A stretch of 64,000 nt of DNA from Gaiellasilicea sp963784895 (GTDB lineage Bacteria; Actinomycetota; Thermoleophilia; Gaiellales; Gaiellaceae). The number at the start of each line of letters is the position of its first letter. Within the stretch, counting starts at the first letter, position 1. Position numbers and translations under genes: made by a program. The DNA is taken from the NCBI GenBank assembly GCA_963784895.1, contig CAWATM010000013.1:1-64000 (forward strand), in the 5' to 3' direction. The notes under the pieces are model-generated. The model was not told the origin of the DNA. It ran no database searches and was given only the letters and a program-made list of their open reading frames with translations. Positions 7,818 to 15,432 of the stretch are shown here, piece after piece.

Positions 7818-8899
7818 GCTCGCCGGTGCGCGTCGGCGTCGTCGGCTGTGGTGTGATCAGCCGCGAGTACGCGGAGAACGCGAAGGCCTTCGACTCGTTC
7901 GAGCTCGTCGCCTGTGCCGACATCGACGAGGCGCAGGCGCGCGCACTGGCCGAGACGCATGACCTCAGGGTCGCGTCCTTGGACGATCTCCTCAGCGACT
8001 CGTCGATCGCCATCGTCCTCAACTTGACGCCGCCGGCCGCACACGCGGCCGTGATCCGCGCCGCGCTCGCGGCGGGCAAGCACGTCTATACCGAGAAGCC
8101 GCTGGCCTCGAACCTCGCGGACGGGGCCGACCTCATCGCCGAAGCCGGCCGGCTCGGGCTGCGAATCGGGTGCGCACCGGACACCTTTCTCGGCAGTTCC
8201 TTCCAGGCCGGCCGCGCGCTGCTCGATGCCGGCGCCATCGGCGAGCCGCTGTCCGTGAGCGCGGCCATGCTCGTCGGTGGGCAGGAGAGCTGGCACCCCA
8301 ATCCGGACATCTTCTCCGCGGACGGTGCCGGCCCGCTGCTCGACATGGGCCCGTACTACCTGACCTTGCTTGTCGCGCTACTCGGCCCGGTGGCCCGGGT
8401 CGCGGGGTTTGCATCGACGCGCACTCGCGAGCGCACGATCGAGATCGGCCCTCGCGCCGGCGAGCGGTTCGCCGTGGAAACGCCCTCGCACGCGACTGCG
8501 GCCATCGAGCTCGAGAGCGGCGTGACGGCCAATCTCGTTGCCAGCTTCGAGACGAAGGGCCACTACGTCAGCGACTTCGAGCTCCACGGCACGGAGGGTG
8601 TCATCTCGTTCCCGGATCCGAACGGCTTCGACGGTCCCGTTCGACTCCGCCGCGGGCGAGAGGGCTGGCAGGACGTTCGCGTCGCTTCGCGTGGCGCCCG
8701 TGACGCGCGAGGCATCGGTATCGACGACCTCGTCGCGGCGATTGCCGCCGATCGGCCGGAGCGCGCATCGGGAAGCCTGGGCTTGCACGTCGTCGACGTC
8801 GCTCGCGGCATCCTCACCGCAGCGGCGGAGGGTCGGATTGTCGAGATCAGGTCTCGCGCGTCGAGGCCGGAGGCGATGCCCGTGGAGACGGTTGCGTAG
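7814..8899 (+). CDS. Gfo/Idh/MocA-family NAD(P)-dependent sugar oxidoreductase
   Basis: This 361-residue dehydrogenase has an N-terminal Rossmann fold (GVVGCGVISREYAENA) and the family motif EKPLA near residue 95. The C-terminal substrate domain contains GPLLDMGPYYL. The start GTG 7814 overlaps the upstream stop as GTGA, so translation is coupled. The family oxidises or reduces ring hydroxyls of sugars and inositols. With the isomerase-like neighbour it could oxidise glucosides at C3 before cleavage, or process the released sugar; both are inference. Confidence 0.9.
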   Translation: MSSPVRVGVVGCGVISREYAENAKAFDSFELVACADIDEAQARALAETHDLRVASLDDLLSDSSIAIVLNLTPPAAHAAVIRAALAAGKHVYTEKPLASNLADGADLIAEAGRLGLRIGCAPDTFLGSSFQAGRALLDAGAIGEPLSVSAAMLVGGQESWHPNPDIFSADGAGPLLDMGPYYLTLLVALLGPVARVAGFASTRTRERTIEIGPRAGERFAVETPSHATAAIELESGVTANLVASFETKGHYVSDFELHGTEGVISFPDPNGFDGPVRLRRGREGWQDVRVASRGARDARGIGIDDLVAAIAADRPERASGSLGLHVVDVARGILTAAAEGRIVEIRSRASRPEAMPVETVA

Positions 8900-8906
8900 G
8901 CAGGTC

Positions 8907-10472
8907 TTACGCGTGTAGGGGCAAGGTGGCCGTGATCACCGTGCCGCGGCCCGGCGGGCTGACGACGACGAGCGTGCCGCCCTCTGCCTCGGCGCGGTCG
9001 CGGAGGCCGAGCAGGCCTGTGCCCTTCGACGTGTCCGCTCCGCCGCTGCCGTCGTCGCTGATCTCGAGCTGGAGCGCACGTCCCCTGCGCTCGACCCTCA
9101 CGCAGGCGCTCGACGCCCGCGCGTGCTTGACGACGTTCGTCAACCCCTCCGAGACGATGAAGTACGCGGTCGCCTCGAGGTGCCTGTCGAGCCGCTCGGA
9201 CGGGACCGTGATCTCGACCGGGAGCGGCAGCCGCTCCTCGAGCAATCTCAACGCTCCCTGCAGACCGTGCTCCATCAGCGCGCCCGGATGGAGACCCCGG
9301 GCGAGCTCTCGCAACTCCTCGAGGCCGGCGTCGAGCTCGCCGCCCGCCTCCTGCAGCAGCGCCGAAGCCGCCGACGGATCCGCCTCGAGCCGTGCCTGCG
9401 CGAGCCGGAGCAACAGTGTCGCCGCGACGAGCCGCTGCTGGGCGCCGTCGTGGAGGTTGCGCTCGAGCCGGCGGCGCTGCTCGTCGCCCGCCCGGACGAT
9501 CCGCGCCCGCGATCTCTGCAGGTCCTCTCGCGCCTGCGCGCTCGCGACGGCGAGCGAGACGAGGTCGCAGAAAGCCGCGAGTCTCATCTCGGCGGTCGGT
9601 GGCAGCGGCTCGGCGTCGCCGATCGAGACGGCGCCCCAGAGCGTGCCGGCCACGATGATCGGCGCCGAGACGGTCGACCGGTACCCGCTGCGGACGAGCA
9701 TCTCCGCGAGCTCGCCCTCGGCCGCGCCCCAGTCCTCGACGCGTGCCGGGACGCCGGTCTCACGGGCGCGCCCGATCGAGGTCGTCTCGTCTGCATACAG
9801 CCGCGTCCCGAGCGGGAAGGGGTCGATTCCGTCCCGGTTGAATCGGCCAACGATGGTGGCGGTGTCGTCGCCTTCGTAGCGCCAGACCGCAGACGTGGTC
9901 ACGCCGAGGACGCGCGCGCACTCGGCGGAGACAGCCATGAAGACGCTCTCCGGGCTCGCCTCGGAGGCGACCAGGGTCGCGACGCGGCGCAGGGCCTTTT
10001 GCTCCTGAGCCAGTTGACCGACCTCGGCGAGCTTGGCCTGCGGGTCGCCGGCGAGCGCCGGCTCCTCTTGCAGCCCAGCCCGGTCGGTGAGATCGATACC
10101 GGACGCCACGAGGTAGCCCGGGGATGCATCGGTTGGGGGCACCGGCTTGTTCGACCAGGCGACGAGCCGTTGGCTGCCGTCCTTGGTTTGCCAGTGGCCG
10201 ACCTGAGGGCTCGAGTGCCCGGTCTTCCAGATGAAGCTGAGCACCTCACGGAACGCGCTTCGCTCGTCGGGCGGCACCAGGACGTCCGCGAGCTCGCGTC
10301 CGATCACCTCGTCGCGCGTGAAGCCGGTGGCCCGCTCGCACGCATCGTTGAAGAGCAGCACCCGACCATCCGTGTCGAGCACGCAGACGAGCGACTGCGT
10401 CGTCTCAGCGAGCACGCGTGCGAACTCGTCGCCGAGCTCGAAGCCGTTCTGGTTTTGCTGCCGGGTGCCCAT
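8907..10472 (-). CDS. PAS-GAF sensor histidine kinase, NarL/HisKA_3 type
   Basis: This 521-residue soluble kinase has a PAS domain at about residues 18-132, a GAF domain at about 160-312 and a HisKA_3 dimerisation region with the phosphoacceptor His341 in ERNLHDGAQQR. The ATPase domain runs to the C-terminus (N-box GLTNVVKHARA, G-boxes DDGSGGADTSKGTGLLGLRDRAE). There is no transmembrane segment, so the input signal is cytoplasmic. No response regulator lies immediately adjacent. The nearest is at 12475, beside a second kinase, so this kinase may share that regulator or be an orphan. Confidence 0.93.
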   Translation of the reverse strand: MGTRQQNQNGFELGDEFARVLAETTQSLVCVLDTDGRVLLFNDACERATGFTRDEVIGRELADVLVPPDERSAFREVLSFIWKTGHSSPQVGHWQTKDGSQRLVAWSNKPVPPTDASPGYLVASGIDLTDRAGLQEEPALAGDPQAKLAEVGQLAQEQKALRRVATLVASEASPESVFMAVSAECARVLGVTTSAVWRYEGDDTATIVGRFNRDGIDPFPLGTRLYADETTSIGRARETGVPARVEDWGAAEGELAEMLVRSGYRSTVSAPIIVAGTLWGAVSIGDAEPLPPTAEMRLAAFCDLVSLAVASAQAREDLQRSRARIVRAGDEQRRRLERNLHDGAQQRLVAATLLLRLAQARLEADPSAASALLQEAGGELDAGLEELRELARGLHPGALMEHGLQGALRLLEERLPLPVEITVPSERLDRHLEATAYFIVSEGLTNVVKHARASSACVRVERRGRALQLEISDDGSGGADTSKGTGLLGLRDRAEAEGGTLVVVSPPGRGTVITATLPLHA

Positions 10473-10526
10473 CGCCGCAACGTGACCCTATCGGCAGGAT
10501 TTTGCAAGTTCCTGACATCGCGGCTG

Positions 10527-10532
10527 TAGCGT
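10527..10532 (+). promoter_or_regulatory. Probable leaderless -10 element (TAGCGT)
   Basis: TAGCGT is followed by 7 bases and the GTG start at 10540, so transcription should start at or next to the start codon. TTGCAA at 10502-10507 is a possible but widely spaced -35. Confidence 0.5.
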
Positions 10533-10539
10533 TCGTCCC

Positions 10540-10995
10540 GTGCGCACGCTCATGGTCGCGCTCTCGCTCGCCGCAGCCGCGCCGGCCCTCGCCGCAGACG
10601 AGCCGTCGGCCTACGGGATGGCGCAGCGCGGCAGCTTCAAGGTCGTCAGCAACGTCCTGCTCAGTCCGACCGGGGGCGCGATGAAGGGCGTCTGGCTCGA
10701 CGGCAAGCGCGGCTGCCTCGACCGGCGCACGCTCCGGGTCTCGATCCAGATCGATCTCGTCTCGCCCGCCGGGAGGACGACGCGGATCAGGCGCTCACGC
10801 CAGGGCGCGGTCGACAACTGTGCCGAGGGTGGCCCCAATTTCGGCTTCGACCTGGCGCCAAAGGCCTACAAGATGGCGTGCGCGAACGGCCGCTGGCGGC
10901 CGGGGCGCTACGCGCTGACGACGCGGACGCTCGACCTTCGCTCCGGCATCTCGGCCAACGCGAGCCTGTACCACCAGATCACGAAGCGCTGTTAG
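10540..10995 (+). CDS. Small secreted protein of unknown function
   Basis: The product is 151 residues. A signal peptide is evident at the N-terminus (MRTLMVALSLAAAAPALA, cleavage before ADEPSA). The mature part is about 130 residues with four cysteines, a basic patch (TTRIRRSRQG) and a tail with GISANASLYHQITKRC. I do not recognise the family. It may be a beta-rich extracytoplasmic protein, but no catalytic motif is visible. It is monocistronic, diverges from the PAS-GAF kinase gene and is closed by a strong bidirectional hairpin. The start is GTG with a leaderless-type promoter. Confidence 0.75.
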   Translation: MRTLMVALSLAAAAPALAADEPSAYGMAQRGSFKVVSNVLLSPTGGAMKGVWLDGKRGCLDRRTLRVSIQIDLVSPAGRTTRIRRSRQGAVDNCAEGGPNFGFDLAPKAYKMACANGRWRPGRYALTTRTLDLRSGISANASLYHQITKRC

Positions 10996-11048
10996 GAGGT
11001 CTGGCGAAAGAGCGGCTGAGTCGCTGGGTCATTCCGCCAGACCCTCCT
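10994..11048. terminator. Bidirectional terminator hairpin between convergent genes
   Basis: AGGAGG-TCTGGCG pairs with CGCCAGACCCTCCT across about 28 bases, with one bulged base. It covers the stop codons of both convergent genes, so it can end transcription from either side. Confidence 0.65.
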
Positions 11049-12432
11049 AGGCGCGCAGCACGACCTCGAGCGCCGTGCCGCGCCCGGGGCGGGAGCGGAG
11101 GTTGAAGCCGCCGTCGATCGTCTTCGCGCGGAGGCGCATGTTCCGCAGCCCCTGTCCCGCTGCGGCCTCCTCGCCGTCGAAGCCGACGCCGTCGTCGCTG
11201 ACGCTGACGATCCGCCGGCCGAGACGCTGGCCGATCCAGACCTCGGCCTGCTGGGCGCCTGCGTGCTTGCGCACGTTCGCGAGCCCTTCCTGGACGATCC
11301 TGAACACCTCGATCTGCTCGTCCGGCGCGAGCAGGATCTGCGGGTCGATCTCCACGTCGACAGCGAGGACGCCGTCCGCTGTGAGGAACTCGACGTAGCG
11401 CCGCAGCGCCGCGTCGAACGGAGCTGTGCCGCTGGCCGACGAGAGCGCGAGCACGGCGAAGCGCGCCTCCTGCTGCGCTGCGGCCGCGGCCTCCTGCAGT
11501 TTCGGCAGCGTCTGCGCCAGCGGTGCACCCGACTCGAGCATGCTCGCGTGGGTCGAGACGGCGAAGAGGTACTGCGCGAGCCCGTCGTGGATCTCGCGTG
11601 CGACCCGGGCACGCTCCTCCGCGACGGCGCGGCCGAATTCGGCGAAGCTGATCGCCCGCCAGACGCCGACGAGCAGCACGCCGTACGCGAGCAGACGGAG
11701 GAAGTCGCCCTGGGAGATGAAGTCGCTCGAGACGCGCGGGGTCAGGACGTAGTGGAGCTCGGCGAAGAGCGTCAGCGTCGCGCCGAGGGCGAGCCAGCTG
11801 TCGAGATCCTCGCCGCGCGCGCGGTAGCGGATCGCGAAGCCGAGGACCGCGACCAGCGCGAGCAGCGCCAGGAAGGAGGTGGCGACGGTGAGCTCGACCG
11901 TCCGCGCGCCGTCACCGGAGGCGTCGAGCAGGCTCAGCCGTGCGCCGAAGGCGCGGAGCGGCAGCCAGACCGCGAGCAGCGCTCCGATCAGGACGACGAT
12001 CCCGACGAGCAGCACGCGCGTTCGCGCGAGAATCCGTGGAGCGGGGACGACGGGTGCGAGCGCGATCAGCGTCGCCGCGAGCACGCGTGCGGCGATCGCC
12101 GCCCAGGCCTCGGGCGCGTCCTGGTTCGAGCCTCCGAGCACGGGCACGACCGAAAACGCAAGCGTGCCGACGCCCGCGACGAAGAATCCGGCAGCGAGCA
12201 GCAGGTCGAGAACGCGTCCTTCGACCGAGAAGCGGACGCCCGCGAGAATGGCGACGATCGTCGCCGCGAGTACGACGGCGGTGTCGAGCACGAGCCGCCC
12301 CTCCGGCAGCTCGTAGGTGTTGCGGAGCGTCGGGTTCGTCAGGAAGAGCGCCGTCGCCGAGCCCAGCAGCGCTGCGAGCAGCAGCTCGCCGACGAGCCAG
12401 CCTTCGAACGTGTCCTTGCCGTTTCGCTGCAC
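11047..12432 (-). CDS. Membrane sensor histidine kinase, NarL/HisKA_3 type
   Basis: This kinase has about seven or eight N-terminal membrane helices, then a HisKA_3 domain (phosphoacceptor His in REIHDGLAQYLF) and an HATPase domain (N-box EGLANVRKHAGA, G-boxes DDGVGFDGEEAAAGQGLRNMRLRAK). I place the start at GTG 12432, with GAGGGG just upstream, giving 461 residues. The frame is open up to 12507, but that would run across the divergent regulator start. It forms a divergently transcribed two-component pair with the response regulator at 12475. The membrane part lacks a recognisable ligand domain, so the signal is unknown. Confidence 0.9.
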   Translation of the reverse strand: MQRNGKDTFEGWLVGELLLAALLGSATALFLTNPTLRNTYELPEGRLVLDTAVVLAATIVAILAGVRFSVEGRVLDLLLAAGFFVAGVGTLAFSVVPVLGGSNQDAPEAWAAIAARVLAATLIALAPVVPAPRILARTRVLLVGIVVLIGALLAVWLPLRAFGARLSLLDASGDGARTVELTVATSFLALLALVAVLGFAIRYRARGEDLDSWLALGATLTLFAELHYVLTPRVSSDFISQGDFLRLLAYGVLLVGVWRAISFAEFGRAVAEERARVAREIHDGLAQYLFAVSTHASMLESGAPLAQTLPKLQEAAAAAQQEARFAVLALSSASGTAPFDAALRRYVEFLTADGVLAVDVEIDPQILLAPDEQIEVFRIVQEGLANVRKHAGAQQAEVWIGQRLGRRIVSVSDDGVGFDGEEAAAGQGLRNMRLRAKTIDGGFNLRSRPGRGTALEVVLRA

Positions 12433-12438
12433 GTGCCC

Positions 12439-12468
12439 CTCATCGGCAGCGAGCGAGTTGCCGATGAG
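12439..12468. promoter_or_regulatory. Perfect 10-bp inverted repeat between divergent kinase and regulator genes
   Basis: CTCATCGGCA and TGCCGATGAG are exact inverted repeats separated by 10 bases, in the short space between the two divergent starts. A half-site TGCCGATAG also lies upstream of the other kinase gene (10488-10496, minus strand). It could be the response regulator's own binding site. Confidence 0.55.
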
Positions 12469-12474
12469 TGGGAC

Positions 12475-13119
12475 ATGGCGGAGCGAATCCTCGTCGTCGA
12501 CGACCATCCCCTCACGCGCGACGCGCTCGCGTCGCTGCTCGCGCAGGGCGGCTTCGATGTCGTCGGCGAGGCGGCGGACGGCGCCGAGGCGCTCGGGCTC
12601 GCGGCCGAGCTCCAGCCGGACCTCGTCCTGCTCGATCTCTCGATGCCCGGCCTCGACGGGCTGGCGGCGCTACCTCGGCTGCGCGCTGCGGCGCCTGGCT
12701 GCGAGGTCGTCGTGCTCACCGCCTCCGGCACCGAGGAGAACCTGCTCGGCGCGATCCGGGCGGGCGCGGCCGGCTATCTGCTCAAGAGCGAGCCGCCGGA
12801 GCGCATCGTCTCGTTCTTGCGCGGCGTCGCGAACGGCGAGGCCGCACTCTCGGGCGAGGTCGCGCGACGCCTGCTCGACCAGTTGCGCGCCGGCGGCCGT
12901 ATCGGCGGCGGCGTTCCCGACCACATCGCCGGCACCCTCTCCGCGCGCGAGGTCGAGGTGCTCCTCTTGCTCGACGACCACCTCTCGACCGACGACATCG
13001 CCAAGCGACTCTTCATCTCCGAGCACACCGTCCGCTCGCACGTCAAGAGCATGCTGCGAAAGCTCGGCGTCTCGTCGCGCCGGGATGCGCTCGAGCAGCT
13101 GGCGTTGGCGCGGCAGTAG
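12475..13119 (+). CDS. Response regulator, NarL/FixJ family
   Basis: This 214-residue regulator has an N-terminal receiver domain with the acidic pocket in VVDDHP, the phosphoacceptor aspartate in VLLDLSMPGLDG, the conserved threonine/alanine in VLTASG and the lysine in YLLKSE. A C-terminal LuxR-type DNA-binding domain follows (TLSAREVEVLLLLDDHLSTDDIAKRLFISEHTVRSHVKSMLRKLG). The start is ATG 12475. It diverges from its likely cognate kinase and may bind the inverted repeat between them. Confidence 0.95.
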   Translation: MAERILVVDDHPLTRDALASLLAQGGFDVVGEAADGAEALGLAAELQPDLVLLDLSMPGLDGLAALPRLRAAAPGCEVVVLTASGTEENLLGAIRAGAAGYLLKSEPPERIVSFLRGVANGEAALSGEVARRLLDQLRAGGRIGGGVPDHIAGTLSAREVEVLLLLDDHLSTDDIAKRLFISEHTVRSHVKSMLRKLGVSSRRDALEQLALARQ

Positions 13120-13126
13120 TGGACGA

Positions 13127-13954
13127 TCAGGCCTCGAATCCCGCGTGTGCGGCGGTGACGAGCCCCGCCAGCGTCACGAGGTTGTAGCCGCCCTCGAGCA
13201 CGGCGGCGACGCGCGGGCCGAGAGCGGCGCACCGCTCCGCGAGCTCCCGGAAGCCGTCCTCCGTCACCTCCATCTCCGCGAGCGGGTCGTCGTGGTGTGC
13301 GTCGAAGCCCGCCGAGACGAGGACGAGATCCGGCCGAAACGCCCGCACCGCCGGCTCGACGGAGGTCTCGAACGCGGCCCGGTACTCGTCGTCGCCGCAG
13401 CCCGCGGGCAGCGGCACGTTCAATGTCGACTCGTCGCTCGAGTCGGGCCCGCCCGTCCCCGGCCAGAACGGCCACTGGTGCAGCGAGACGAAGAGGACGG
13501 TCTCGTCACCCCGGAAGATCGCCTCGGTGCCGTTGCCGTGGTGGACGTCGAAGTCGACGATCGCCACCCGCTCGAGCCCGAGCTCGGCCTGCGCGTAGCG
13601 GGTGGCGACGGCAACGTTGTTCAGGAGGCAGAAGCCCATTGCGCGTGCGGCGAGCGCGTGATGTCCGGGCGGCCGGACGAGCGCGAAGCCACCCCGGTCG
13701 ACGGCTTCGAGGGTGATCCCGGCGGCGAGCGTCGCCGCCCGCCACGACGTCTTCGAGCAGACGGTGTCGGCGTCGAGCTGAACGGGCCGGTCGACGGACC
13801 GCAGTAGCTCCACGTAGGCAGGCTCGTGGACGCGGGTGAGCTGCTCGTGCGTCGCCTCACGCTCCACCACCTCGCCCTCGAGCACGCGCAGCCGGTCGGG
13901 CCGTTCGGGGTGGTCGCCCGTCGGGTGGAGCCTGGCCAGAAGGGGGTTCGTCAG
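13127..13954 (-). CDS. Histone deacetylase-like (acetoin utilisation/HDAC superfamily) amidohydrolase
   Basis: This zinc deacetylase-like protein has about 275 residues. Diagnostic motifs are the active-site histidine pair in RPPGHHALAARAMGFC, the metal-binding region VDFDVHHGNGTEAIF, the second metal aspartate in SAGFDAHHDDP and the catalytic glycine-tyrosine loop LEGGYN. The N-terminus LTNPLLARLHPTGDHPERPDRL fits the family start. No ATG/GTG lies exactly there: CTG 13954 overlaps the exonuclease stop, and GTG 14002 is the in-frame alternative, which would add 16 residues. Substrates may be acetylated proteins, polyamines or small molecules. Confidence 0.88.
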   Translation of the reverse strand: MTNPLLARLHPTGDHPERPDRLRVLEGEVVEREATHEQLTRVHEPAYVELLRSVDRPVQLDADTVCSKTSWRAATLAAGITLEAVDRGGFALVRPPGHHALAARAMGFCLLNNVAVATRYAQAELGLERVAIVDFDVHHGNGTEAIFRGDETVLFVSLHQWPFWPGTGGPDSSDESTLNVPLPAGCGDDEYRAAFETSVEPAVRAFRPDLVLVSAGFDAHHDDPLAEMEVTEDGFRELAERCAALGPRVAAVLEGGYNLVTLAGLVTAAHAGFEA

Positions 13955-14784
13955 GAGCTCGACAGCGCCTCCAGCCGGCCGGCGAGGCGCCCCAGGCCCC
14001 ACTCGCCTGCGAGCGCGGCGGCCCGCGGCCACGTCGGCTGCTGATCGCCGAGCGGCGGCAGCGGCGCTTCGCGATCCATCGTCGCGATGTGCCGATAGAG
14101 GCGCAGCGCCTCCGCTTCGGCGGCGAAGCGGCCCTGCTCGAGCGCCGCCTCGAGGCTGCCGTACTGGGCCAGCACCGAGGCCGCCGTCTTCGGGCCGACG
14201 CCGCGCGCGCCCGGGATCTTGTCCGACGGATCGCCGCGGAGGGCGATGAAGTCGGGCACCTGGGCGGGCTCGACCCCGTAGCGCTCCCGGACCTCGGTCG
14301 GGCCGATCCGCGTCAGCGGGCCACCGCCGACCTGGGGCTGCAGCACGCTCGTCCGGTCGCTGACGAGCTGGAACGTGTCGCGGTCGCCGCTGGCGACGAG
14401 GGCGGAGCCTCCCCGCTCCTCTTCGAACGCGACGCCGGCCGCGAGGAAGTCGTCCGCCTCGTAGCCCTCGACCTTCGCGGGAGCGAAGCCCATCGCCTCG
14501 ACCAGCTGCGGCATCACGTCGAGCTGATCGAGCAGCTCCTTGTCGAAGTGCCGCCCCGACTGATACGCCGGCAGCGCCGTGTGGCGGTAGGTGGGCACGG
14601 TCAGCGTGTCCCAGGCGACGAGCACCGCCCGCGGCGCCTCTTCCTCCCAGAGCCGGATCAAGAGGCCGCCGACGCCGTCGATCAGGTTCCCGCCGCCACC
14701 GTCGGCGCGCCGGATCGACTTCGGGAGCGCGTGGTAGTACCGATGGGCGAACGAGTCGCCGTCGACGATCAGGAGCGGTTTCAC
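13951..14784 (-). CDS. Stand-alone 5'-3' exonuclease (PolA N-terminal-domain type)
   Basis: This 277-residue FEN-like nuclease corresponds to the 5'-nuclease domain of DNA polymerase I without the polymerase. Visible features are the first acidic motif LLIVDGDSFAHR, the acidic cluster GYEADDFLA, GDRDTFQLV, and the helix-three-turn-helix RGDPSDKIPGARGVGPKTAASVL. It probably trims RNA primers or flaps. It overlaps the acyltransferase gene upstream and the deacetylase gene downstream by 4 bases each, forming a compact leftward operon. Confidence 0.92.
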   Translation of the reverse strand: MKPLLIVDGDSFAHRYYHALPKSIRRADGGGGNLIDGVGGLLIRLWEEEAPRAVLVAWDTLTVPTYRHTALPAYQSGRHFDKELLDQLDVMPQLVEAMGFAPAKVEGYEADDFLAAGVAFEEERGGSALVASGDRDTFQLVSDRTSVLQPQVGGGPLTRIGPTEVRERYGVEPAQVPDFIALRGDPSDKIPGARGVGPKTAASVLAQYGSLEAALEQGRFAAEAEALRLYRHIATMDREAPLPPLGDQQPTWPRAAALAGEWGLGRLAGRLEALSSS

Positions 14785-15392
14785 GCGGACCGCTCGAGCT
14801 CACCGATCGCTGCCATCAGGCGCTCCGTGGCGACCTGCGGCGCATCCTCGCGACCGGCGAGATCGTCGAGCGGGATCGGCGGGCCGTAGGCGACGCGCAG
14901 CCGCGCCAGCCGTCCGAGCCTGTCCGTGCCGGAGATCCCTGCAGGGACGAGCGGGACTCCGGCCTCGAGCGCGATCCGGGCCGCACCGGTGTGCGCCCGC
15001 GCCTCGTACTTCTTCCTCATTCCCTTCTTCCGGCGCGTCCCCTCGGGAAACATGACGACGATGTGGCCCTCGCGGCAGAGCTGCGTGGCCGTCGCGAGCG
15101 CCGCGGTGTCGTGTTCTCCGCGGCGCACCGGGAACGCGCCCGCGGCGAACGCGAACTGCTTGAACGGCGTCCAGAAGAGCTCGGACTTGGCCATGAAGCG
15201 CAGATAGCGCTGCGGGAAAAGCGGCAGTCCCAGCGGCCAGGGGTCGAAATTCGAGTTGTGGTTCGCGGCGAGCACGTAGCCCCCGCCGGGGAGGTGCTCG
15301 CGCCCTCTCGCCCGCAGTCGGTAGAGCCCGTAGAGCAGTGGCCAGCTCAGCGCTGCCACGAGGATGTAGACCGGACTCGGCCGGGGCGCCAT
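14781..15392 (-). CDS. plsC: 1-acyl-sn-glycerol-3-phosphate acyltransferase (PlsC-like)
   Basis: This 203-residue membrane-associated acyltransferase acts in phospholipid synthesis. The catalytic motif is NHNSNFDPW (an H-x4-D type site) near residue 44; the glycerophosphate-binding motif is FPEGTRRKKGM near residue 117. An N-terminal hydrophobic segment (VYILVAALSWPLLYGLY) anchors it. I chose ATG 15392, because GATACT lies 6 bases before it; ATG 15413 is an alternative. It diverges from topA with only about 40 bases between starts. Confidence 0.88.
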   Translation of the reverse strand: MAPRPSPVYILVAALSWPLLYGLYRLRARGREHLPGGGYVLAANHNSNFDPWPLGLPLFPQRYLRFMAKSELFWTPFKQFAFAAGAFPVRRGEHDTAALATATQLCREGHIVVMFPEGTRRKKGMRKKYEARAHTGAARIALEAGVPLVPAGISGTDRLGRLARLRVAYGPPIPLDDLAGREDAPQVATERLMAAIGELERSA

Positions 15393-15432
15393 ACGAGGAG
15401 TATCCCAATGCATCGCTAACGTGTCCCGCGCC

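Noticed and set aside
11263..12474. In-frame upstream extension of the response regulator
   Set aside because: These codons are antisense to the membrane histidine kinase and the receiver domain begins exactly at ATG 12475.
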